From Paractinoplanes lichenicola (GTDB taxonomy: Bacteria > Actinomycetota > Actinomycetes > Mycobacteriales > Micromonosporaceae), in NCBI RefSeq assembly GCF_016785085.1, contig NZ_JAENHO010000011.1:310001-374000 (forward strand): 64,000 bases of DNA, given 5' to 3'. Below are positions 58,123 through 64,000 of the stretch, one piece after another (position 1 is the stretch's first letter; each line of letters starts with the position of its first letter). The notes under the pieces were generated by a model. That model did no database searches. It had not been told where the DNA came from and saw only the letters and a list, made by a program, of their open reading frames with translations. The position numbers were made by a program, and so were the translations under genes.

Positions 58123-59175
58123 TCAGTTGCTGCCGTTGTTGTCGCCGCGGCCCCTGGCCCAGTCGCGAGCACCGCGCGCGGCCGAGCCCACCAGGTCGGC
58201 CGCCCCGCCCGCGGCCTTGCGGGCGAAGGTGACCAGCGGGTCGGGGGTGTCGCGGATCGTGTCGCGATAGCTGGCGGCCGCGTCCTTGATGTCGGCGGTC
58301 ACCGAGGCGTCACGGTCGTCGTCGCGACGCGGGTAGTCGCCGCCCAGGATCCGGGCGTACTCCCCCGAGTCGACCCACTTCTGCAGCTCGGAGGCGCGCG
58401 CCACCGGCACCGGCTGGTCGCTGAACGCGGTCATGCCGATCTTGTGAATGCTGTCGCGGATGTCGCCGCCGCCCTCGTACTCCGCGGCCTGCTCCAGGAA
58501 CGCCACGGTGTCGATCTGCGAGAGGTCGCCGCCGCCGGCCATCTTCATGAACAGGCGCAGCGACGCCGCCGGATCCTGCGCGGCGAGCAGGCCCGCCCGG
58601 TCGGCCGACAGCTCGGCCTTGCGCCACCACTCGTACATCGCCGCGATGATCGCCCGCATCGCGATCACGCCCACCGGCACCCAGCTGATGTTGGTGACCC
58701 AGCGGGTCAGGATCGTCATGATCGTCTGGTAGACGGCGTGGCCGCTGCGGACGTGGCCGATCTCGCGGCCGAGCAGCGTGCGCAGCTCCTCGTCGTCCAG
58801 CTTGTCGACCGAGCCCGTGCTGATCACGATGAACGGCCGGTCCATCCCGATCGCCTTGCCGCTGATGATCGGCGACTGGCTCACGAACAGCTCGGGGCGC
58901 TCGGCGACGTCGAGCGCGTCGGCGGCCTCGGCGAACAGGCCGTGGACGCGCGGATACTGCCGGTGGTCGACACGGATCGCGCCGGCCAGGTACGACAGGC
59001 GGAACCCCCGCTCGTTCCACATGCCGAACAGGCCGCGCACCACGTCGTCGAAGCCGCGCAGCTCGCGCAGCGCCGTCAGCGCGCCCCGGTCGGCGGGATG
59101 CTCCCAGGCCCGCGAGCTGATGCCGGTCAGGGCGACCCGCTGCCGCGCCGGCCGGTTGTCATCCTCGATAGTCAT
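58123..59175 (-). CDS. M48-family peptidase-like protein with altered zinc motif
   Basis: The protein of 350 residues matches bacterial M48/Ste24-like peptidases (ADALDVAERPELFVSQSP, GMDRPFIVISTGSVDKLDDEELRTLLG). The zinc motif HExxH is changed to REIGH: R137, E138, H141. The change needs only one base (CGC for CAC, at 58765-58767). The helix after it is normal (SGHAVYQTIM), and a third ligand region AELSADRAGLLA is present. The loss of the first His argues against normal zinc binding. One or two membrane helices lie at about residues 150-185. The C-terminal tail is helical and basic. It starts at ATG 59175 with GGGAGGGTCACG upstream. Confidence 0.8.
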   Translation of the reverse strand: MTIEDDNRPARQRVALTGISSRAWEHPADRGALTALRELRGFDDVVRGLFGMWNERGFRLSYLAGAIRVDHRQYPRVHGLFAEAADALDVAERPELFVSQSPIISGKAIGMDRPFIVISTGSVDKLDDEELRTLLGREIGHVRSGHAVYQTIMTILTRWVTNISWVPVGVIAMRAIIAAMYEWWRKAELSADRAGLLAAQDPAASLRLFMKMAGGGDLSQIDTVAFLEQAAEYEGGGDIRDSIHKIGMTAFSDQPVPVARASELQKWVDSGEYARILGGDYPRRDDDRDASVTADIKDAAASYRDTIRDTPDPLVTFARKAAGGAADLVGSAARGARDWARGRGDNNGSN

Positions 59176-59293
59176 CGTGACCCTCCCGTGGTCGGTTCCG
59201 GAGTAGAGAATCCCGGAGCCGCAGGCATTCTCGCATCGGCTGTGAGCCGGAAACGTACCCGATCGACTGCGACTTTCGGCTGATGTCGAGGTA

Positions 59294-59325
59294 CCGCCGG
59301 AGAAAGCCACGATTTCTTCCGGCGG
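59294..59325. promoter_or_regulatory. inverted repeat in the M48/hydrolase intergenic region
   Basis: Arms CCGCCGGA and TCCGGCGG are perfect; inner GAAA/TTTC extend the stem. It is in the 215-bp divergent gap between the M48-like gene and the hydrolase at 59391. It may be an operator or an attenuator. Confidence 0.45.
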
Positions 59326-59390
59326 CACCGATGAGTTCGGGCGGCACGGCAGGTCATACCAGCAAGACTTGAGCGACGAGAGGCACTGAA

Positions 59391-60248
59391 GTGACTGCTG
59401 AGACGCACACCCTGACCACGGACGGCGCCGAGATCACGTACGACGTGCGACCCGGCGACGGCCCCACCCTGCTGCTGATCGGCTCGCCGATGGATGCGAG
59501 CGGCTTCGCCACGCTGGCGAGTCACTTCCCCGACCGCAAGGTGGTCACCTACGACCCGCGCGGCATCACCCGCAGCACGTTCACCGGCGATCAGCGCACC
59601 GCGACGCCCGAGCAGCACGCCGACGACCTGAGCCGCTTGATCGACACCCTCGGCGACGGCCCGGTCGACGTGTTCGCCAGCAGCGGCGGCGCGGTCAACG
59701 GCCTGGCCCTGGTCACCGCCCACCCCAAGCAGGTGCGCACGCTGGTCGCGCACGAGCCGCCCGCCCTGACCACGCTGCCCGACCGGGAGAACGCGCTGGC
59801 CGCCGTGCAGGGCATCTACGACCTCTACCAGAAGTCGGGCTCGGGCCCGGCGATGGTCAAGTTCATCCTGAGCACCAGCTTCAAGGGCGAGTTCCCGGCC
59901 GGCTGGATCGACCAGCCCGGCCCCTCCCCCGAGGAGTTCGGCATGTCGTCGGAGGATGACGGCTCCCGCGACGACATCCTCATCGGGCAAAACCTCATTC
60001 CCTGTACGCACTACGAGCCCGACTTCGACAAGCTGCGCTCCGCCTCGACGCGCATCGTGGTCGGCGTCGGCGAGGAATCGCAGGGCGAGCTCGCCCACCG
60101 CGCCGGTGAGGCCGTGGCCGCCCGCCTCGGGCTCGAGCCGGTGACGTTCCCGAGCCACCACGGCGGCTTCCTGGGCGGCGAGTTCGGCCAGATGGGCGAC
60201 CCGGACAACTTCGCGGCCAAGCTGCGCGAGGTGCTTGACGCGAAGTGA
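59391..60248 (+). CDS. alpha/beta hydrolase
   Basis: The protein of 285 residues has a hydrolase fold: LLLIGSPMDASGFATLASHF, TYDPRGITRST, VDVFASSGGAVNGLALV at the nucleophile elbow (Ser in SSGG), and H in PSHHGGFLG as base. The patterns match small actinobacterial hydrolases of unknown substrate. It starts at GTG 59391 with a weak ribosome site. A terminator follows the stop, so it is probably a single transcription unit. Confidence 0.82.
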   Translation: MTAETHTLTTDGAEITYDVRPGDGPTLLLIGSPMDASGFATLASHFPDRKVVTYDPRGITRSTFTGDQRTATPEQHADDLSRLIDTLGDGPVDVFASSGGAVNGLALVTAHPKQVRTLVAHEPPALTTLPDRENALAAVQGIYDLYQKSGSGPAMVKFILSTSFKGEFPAGWIDQPGPSPEEFGMSSEDDGSRDDILIGQNLIPCTHYEPDFDKLRSASTRIVVGVGEESQGELAHRAGEAVAARLGLEPVTFPSHHGGFLGGEFGQMGDPDNFAAKLREVLDAK

Positions 60249-60255
60249 TCCCCAC

Positions 60256-60293
60256 GCCCGCCCGGGGCCGAGGAGACGGGGGTCCGGGCGGGC
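60256..60293. terminator. hairpin terminator between convergent genes
   Basis: GCCCGCCCGG and CCGGGCGGGC form perfect 10-bp arms around an 18-base loop, between the hydrolase and the xylanase. It may terminate both transcripts. Confidence 0.75.
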
Positions 60294-60300
60294 GAGCGGG

Positions 60301-61395
60301 TCAGCGTCGGGCGCGGGCCAGGGTGTCGCGCAGGGCGTAGTAGGCCGGCTTCTTGGCGAAGTCGTCCCACATCACCGTCGCGGCGCCCTCGGCCGGGAAG
60401 AAGACCGGCACCCAGGAGTATTTGTCGGTGAAGCCCCAGATCGTGAACGAGTTGCAGTCGTCGACCGCGAGGCACGCGTCCAGCACGGTCTTGTAGTACG
60501 AGGCCTGCGTGGTCAGCTGCTCCGCGGTGGGCACGCCGCCGGCGGGCAGGTCCATGCGCACGTCGAGCTCGGTGATCGCGGTCTCGAGGCCGAGGTCGTC
60601 GAAGCGCTGGAGCACGCCCGCGAGCTGGTCGGGCGCGCCGTAGCGCATGCTCAGGTGGGCCTGCGAGGCGAAGCCGTGCAGCGGCACCCGCGCGGCGAGC
60701 AGCTGCTTGGCCAGGGTCTCGTAGGCGTCGACCTTCACCCCGGGCCACTCGACGCCGTAGTCGTTGAGGAACAGCTTGGCCCGCGGGTCGGCCTGGTGGG
60801 CCCAGCGGAAGGCGTCCGCGACGATGCCCGGGCCGAGCTCACGGATCCAGATGTTCTCCTGGCGGTATTCGCCGTTCTCGTTGAAGATCTCGTTGGCCAC
60901 GTCCCACTGCTGGATCTTGCCCCGGTAGTGGCCGACGACGGTGAAGATGTGGCTCTTGAGGATCTGCCTCAGCTCGGCCTTGGTGAAGGTGCCCTCGTTG
61001 AGCCACGCCGGGTTCTGGCTGTGCCACAGCAGCGTGTGCCCGCGCACGACCTGCCCGTTCGCCCGGGCGAAACGCACGATCGCGTCGGCCGGCCCGAAGT
61101 TGTATCTGTTGCGCTCGGGGTGGATGAACTCCCACTTCATCTGGTTCTCGGGCGAGACGGAGTTGAACTCCTTGGCCAGCACCCGCCGGTACGGCTTGTC
61201 GTTGGGGAACGGGTCCGGATACGGCTGGTCGACGTGATGACCGCCGCCGGCGACCGCGGTGCCGATCCGCAAGTCTCGGGGAGCTACCGAGCGAAGCGAT
61301 CGGTCCTTGCCACCCGCCTGCACGGGTTGGACAACAAAACTGAGAGTTGCCGTGGCGGCGAGGACGGCCACCACGGCACGGGTTGCTCTCTTCAC
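60301..61395 (-). CDS. secreted GH10 endo-1,4-beta-xylanase
   Basis: The protein of 364 residues has a signal peptide (VKRATRAVVAVLAATATLS to PVQA) and a complete GH10 catalytic domain. The acid/base is E169 in WDVANEIFN and the nucleophile E276 in ITELDVRM; GHTLLWHSQNPAW and NDYGVEWPG are also typical. It cleaves internal bonds in xylan outside the cell. No carbohydrate-binding module is present. GTG 61395 follows GGAG by about 8 bases. A LacI-like operator may lie at 61452-61467. Glucuronoxylan would supply uronates, the probable substrate of the uxaC locus, but there is no physical link. Confidence 0.92.
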   Translation of the reverse strand: MKRATRAVVAVLAATATLSFVVQPVQAGGKDRSLRSVAPRDLRIGTAVAGGGHHVDQPYPDPFPNDKPYRRVLAKEFNSVSPENQMKWEFIHPERNRYNFGPADAIVRFARANGQVVRGHTLLWHSQNPAWLNEGTFTKAELRQILKSHIFTVVGHYRGKIQQWDVANEIFNENGEYRQENIWIRELGPGIVADAFRWAHQADPRAKLFLNDYGVEWPGVKVDAYETLAKQLLAARVPLHGFASQAHLSMRYGAPDQLAGVLQRFDDLGLETAITELDVRMDLPAGGVPTAEQLTTQASYYKTVLDACLAVDDCNSFTIWGFTDKYSWVPVFFPAEGAATVMWDDFAKKPAYYALRDTLARARR

Positions 61396-61451
61396 GTGGA
61401 ACTCCTTCGAGGAACGTCGGTGGATTCGCTCCCGCAACTTCCGGAGGTTCC

Positions 61452-61467
61452 TCGTAAGTTATTTCGA
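61452..61467. promoter_or_regulatory. operator-like dyad upstream of the xylanase
   Basis: TCGTAAGTTATTTCGA is an imperfect 16-bp dyad (TCG-AA ... TT-CGA), within 60 bp of the xylanase start. Similar short dyads are used by LacI-type repressors of xylanase genes. The assignment is weak. Confidence 0.35.
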
Positions 61468-61481
61468 TCGAGTGGCGTACG

Positions 61482-62015
61482 TCAATGTTGTCTTTCCCGG
61501 ACGATCGTGGTTCCGCTCTCCCCCGGCGCCTCCACCTCGCGGGGCGCGCGGCGCACCTCGGCGAACCCGGCCTTGATGGCCACCGCCGCCGACGGCTTGT
61601 TGGCTTCGTCGTGCTGGATGGCCACCCGGGTGATCCCCGGCAGAGTCAGCGCCACCCGCGTCAGCGCGTTGACCGCCGCCGTCATGTAGCCGCGCCCCGC
61701 GTAGGGCGACCGCATCCAGTAGCCGATCTCGAGCACGCCCGGCCCCATCCGGGTCATCAGCCCGATCGAGCCGACCAGCTCCCCCACGCTGGTGAAGATC
61801 GCGTAGTTGAACTGCTCGCCGTCGGCCCAGCCCTCCCGCGACCGCGTGATGTAGTCGACCCCGTCATCCAGGTTGTAGGCCTCGGTGGCCCAGGGCAAGA
61901 ACTGCCGCAGCTCGGGCAGCGACTCCTTGATCGCGACCAGGAGCTCCGGGGCCCAGGCCGGCTCCCAGCGTTTGAGCACGAGCTCACCGGCGTTGATCAT
62001 CTCGGGTGGTTCCAT
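61482..62015 (-). CDS. GNAT acetyltransferase (RimJ/RimL type)
   Basis: The protein of 177 residues starts at ATG 62015 with GGGAGG 8 bases upstream. LVLKRWEPAWAPELLVAIKESLPELRQFLPW is the RimJ/RimL N-terminal pattern, EIGYWMRSPYAGRGYMTAAVNALTRVAL is the acetyl-CoA binding segment, and VAIQHDEANKPSAAVAIKAGF follows. It probably acetylates an amine on a protein N terminus or small molecule. It is divergent from the second GNAT at 62115. Confidence 0.87.
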   Translation of the reverse strand: MEPPEMINAGELVLKRWEPAWAPELLVAIKESLPELRQFLPWATEAYNLDDGVDYITRSREGWADGEQFNYAIFTSVGELVGSIGLMTRMGPGVLEIGYWMRSPYAGRGYMTAAVNALTRVALTLPGITRVAIQHDEANKPSAAVAIKAGFAEVRRAPREVEAPGESGTTIVRERQH

Positions 62016-62114
62016 GCCGAGAGCCTCCCCGGACGACACGACTGACGCAAACGACATAGCCCGCGCCGGATTCACGACAGCGCCCGGCGGCGGCACCGCG
62101 TACGTTCGAGGTCC

Positions 62115-62657
62115 ATGGTGGACATCGAGAGGCTGGACGGCCGGCCCGCCGAGGCGGAGGCGCTCACGGCCCCGCTGATGCTGGAATACCTGGCCTGGTG
62201 CGGTGAGCGGCTCACGGCCGAGCACGGAGTGATCTTCGACGACTCGGCGGCGTCCGTCGCGGCGCACCACGCCGAGTTCACGCGCGAGCTGCCGCACCTG
62301 CTCGGCCCGCGCGGCCGGCTCCTGATCGCCCGCGACGACGATCGGACCCCGGTCGGCGTGGGCGCCCTCAAACCCGTGGACGCCGGCACGGCCGAGATCA
62401 AACGCATGTACGTACGCCCGCAAGCGCGCGGGCAGGGTGTCGGCCGGGCGATCCTGTTGCGCCTGCTGACCGACGCGCGAGCGAACGGCTACGCCACCGC
62501 CCGCCTCGAAACGGGCACCTTCATGCGCGAGGCGCACGGGCTCTACCGGTCGGTGGGCTTCCGCGACCGGCCGATCTTCGACAACACCGAGGCCGCCCTG
62601 TCCGGGCTCGGCAAGTTCATGCTGCACATGGAGATCGACCTGGTCACTCGAGGTTGA
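62115..62657 (+). CDS. GNAT acetyltransferase
   Basis: The protein of 180 residues has the GNAT core: IKRMYVRPQARGQGVGRAILLRLL is the acetyl-CoA motif A (the pyrophosphate loop is ARGQGVG), and ATARLETGTFMREAHGLYRSVGF is motif B. It is a typical small-molecule acetyltransferase with unknown substrate. ATG 62115 has no clear ribosome site, and it may be leaderless. Its end overlaps the convergent kinase gene by 14 bp. Confidence 0.87.
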   Translation: MVDIERLDGRPAEAEALTAPLMLEYLAWCGERLTAEHGVIFDDSAASVAAHHAEFTRELPHLLGPRGRLLIARDDDRTPVGVGALKPVDAGTAEIKRMYVRPQARGQGVGRAILLRLLTDARANGYATARLETGTFMREAHGLYRSVGFRDRPIFDNTEAALSGLGKFMLHMEIDLVTRG

Positions 62658-64000
62658 TCCGGGCCACCGTGGCCACCTGGCCGTTCCGGATCGTCACCAG
62701 GGACGGGCGCGGGGAGATCTCGGACGACACCGTCACATAAGTGTCGAACGAGACCGCGCACGTGCCGGCATGGGTCTTCGGGTCGAGGCACTTGGCCGGA
62801 TCGTGGCGAAAATCGAGGTAGCGCGGCTCGGCCACGATCGGCAGGCTGACCCGGGTCCCGCTGTTCACCGGCACCAGCTTCTTCGCGCACTGCGGCGAGG
62901 TCGCCGGCAGCGCGAAACGCTCGCAGTACTCGGCGCCGGTCACGTATTCGGCGGGCTCCAGGATCGCCACCTTGCCCCGGTCGTAGAGCATGTGCATCCC
63001 GGCCGTGAGCTGGGCGTCACCGGTCATGAAGGCCGGCTCGCCGGTGGCGTCGCCCGAGCGTAACTGCGCGTCGGTGAACGTGACGGTCGCCCGTCCGCCG
63101 CCGGTCGAGACCGCCCCGAGCAGCACTCGCCCGCCGGTCAGGGACGACTCGGTGAGCGGACCCCGTACGGCCTCCTTGCCGTCGACGGCGAGCGTGGCCT
63201 GCTCGTCGTCGGCGACCAGCCGCAACTCGTGCGCCGTCCCGGTCGTCGTGGCGACCGGGGCCGTGGCGATGACCGTCTCGAGGCCGTCGATCAGGCTGGC
63301 CAGCCGGACCGCGCCGGGGCAGACCGCGGCCCGGTAGCCGTCGGCGTACTCGTCGTTCTCCTTGTTCTCGGCGCGGAACGAGATGGTCGCGCACGACCGC
63401 GCGTTGCCCAGGGTGGCCGTGACGGCGACGCTCTGACTGGCAGGGAAGACGGTGTCGGTGTAGGGCCCGCATACCGAGGCCTTCGCCGCCTCCACGCGCA
63501 GCCCGTTGCGGTACGAGCAGTAGTCGGTCGTCTGGAAGATCGACTCCTTGCGCAGCGGGTCGAAGATGCTCGGCCCCGGGACGACCGGAGGCGCCACGGC
63601 GGACGAGGCCGGCGCGGGCGCGGGAGCCGGCGCCGCGGCGGGCGAGAGCGTCCGGAACCCGACGCCGGCCAGGGCGGCCATCGCGGTCGCCCCGGCCGCC
63701 AGCAGGACGACGGAGCGGCGGGAACGGCGCTTGCGTGACGACGTGGTGGAGAACCGGCCGGACTGCTGGGCGGCCGCCTCGGCCGAGCGCTGCAGCGGAG
63801 CGGGCAGCGGCGGCCCGCTCGGCGCGCCCGTGACCAGCAGCCGGTCGAGCAGCTCGCCCGCCGTCGGCCGGTTCTCGGGCTGCTTGTCGAGCGCCGCGTT
63901 GACCATCTCGGCCAGATACGGCGGCAGGTTCTCGACACGCGGCGGCTGGGTCAGGATCCGGGCCGCAGTCACGGCCGGGGTGTCGCCGCCGAAGGGGGTG
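62644..64000 (-). CDS. Ser/Thr protein kinase, C-terminal part (cut by the window edge)
   Basis: Only the last 450 or so residues are present; the gene runs off the right edge. The first residues, PFGGDTPAVTAARILTQPP and MVNAALDKQPENRPTAGELLDRLL, are the end of a PknB-type kinase C-lobe. A basic juxtamembrane stretch, one membrane helix (SVVLLAAGATAMAALAGVGF) and an extracellular beta-rich domain follow; the outer part resembles a jelly-roll/DUF1080-like fold with several cysteines (C in DYCSYRNG, CGPYTD). No PASTA repeats. It may sense a cell-wall or carbohydrate ligand. Confidence 0.82.
   Translation of the reverse strand, partial: TPFGGDTPAVTAARILTQPPRVENLPPYLAEMVNAALDKQPENRPTAGELLDRLLVTGAPSGPPLPAPLQRSAEAAAQQSGRFSTTSSRKRRSRRSVVLLAAGATAMAALAGVGFRTLSPAAAPAPAPAPASSAVAPPVVPGPSIFDPLRKESIFQTTDYCSYRNGLRVEAAKASVCGPYTDTVFPASQSVAVTATLGNARSCATISFRAENKENDEYADGYRAAVCPGAVRLASLIDGLETVIATAPVATTTGTAHELRLVADDEQATLAVDGKEAVRGPLTESSLTGGRVLLGAVSTGGGRATVTFTDAQLRSGDATGEPAFMTGDAQLTAGMHMLYDRGKVAILEPAEYVTGAEYCERFALPATSPQCAKKLVPVNSGTRVSLPIVAEPRYLDFRHDPAKCLDPKTHAGTCAVSFDTYVTVSSEISPRPSLVTIRNGQVATVARINLE

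Overview
The window is chromosomal DNA from a high-GC actinomycete. GTG starts are frequent, genes abut with ATGA stop/start overlaps, and the gene families (orphan DUF397, MmyB-type XRE regulators, ECF sigma factors, PadR-controlled ABC exporters, CGTACG-rich coding DNA) point to Micromonosporaceae, probably an Actinoplanes relative. That placement is inference from gene content and composition. No tRNA, rRNA, insertion sequence, prophage or CRISPR array was seen.

Layout. 1-8 kb: a GH127 arabinofuranosidase-type glycosidase, an XRE regulator with a divergent hydrolase, a STAND ATPase, and an ECF sigma factor with its membrane partner. 8-19 kb: PadR plus ABC exporter, a second XRE/SDR pair, cutC, a GGDEF-EAL protein, and a TetR-controlled AKR/SDR operon with three operators. 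19-23.6 kb: ArsR regulator, a small roadblock-like protein, a fatty-acyl-AMP ligase, DUF397, a methyltransferase. 23.7-28.3 kb: larE-larB-larC plus an alpha/beta hydrolase. 28.3-41 kb: a sugar-acid locus with a divergent uxaC/mannonate-type dehydrogenase operon, and an eight-gene transport/oxidoreductase/isomerase operon ending in a LarA-type nickel racemase/epimerase, followed by a LacI regulator. 41-64 kb: envelope and secreted proteins (lysyl oxidase family, acyltransferase), a PLD-like protein, a two-component system beside a multicopper oxidase operon, an acyl-CoA dehydrogenase/oxidase, an M48-like protein, a GH10 xylanase, two GNATs, and a Ser/Thr kinase running off the right edge.

Most interesting biology. 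A complete nickel-pincer-nucleotide maturation set (LarE, LarB, LarC) and a LarA-family enzyme with its diagnostic residues (H82, H159, K169, H185) sit within 16 kb of each other. The LarA homologue is inside a hexuronate operon (uronate isomerase and a fructuronate/tagaturonate reductase-type dehydrogenase), and the window has no mannonate or altronate dehydratase. The same 23-bp operator-like site lies upstream of larE and, as an inverted pair, between uxaC and the transporter operon (19 of 23 positions identical). This suggests one regulon making enzyme and cofactor together, and a dehydratase-independent route in which mannonate (or altronate) is C2-epimerised by a Ni enzyme.

A second, independent theme is structural. 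Tandem repeats appear to be born repeatedly from gene ends: a 42-bp unit x3 at a convergent junction; a 75-bp LarE tail x6 filling the larE-larB gap; a 34-bp duplication across the padR-ABC junction; a 38-bp tail duplication followed by a seven-unit palindromic array at 28.39-28.73 kb; a 30-bp array before larA; and repeats after the 41.2-kb and LacI genes. Related coding expansions occur in LarB, the histidine kinase, GH127 and the dehydrogenase. Two of these duplications leave small linker frames flanked by ATGA overlaps on both sides.
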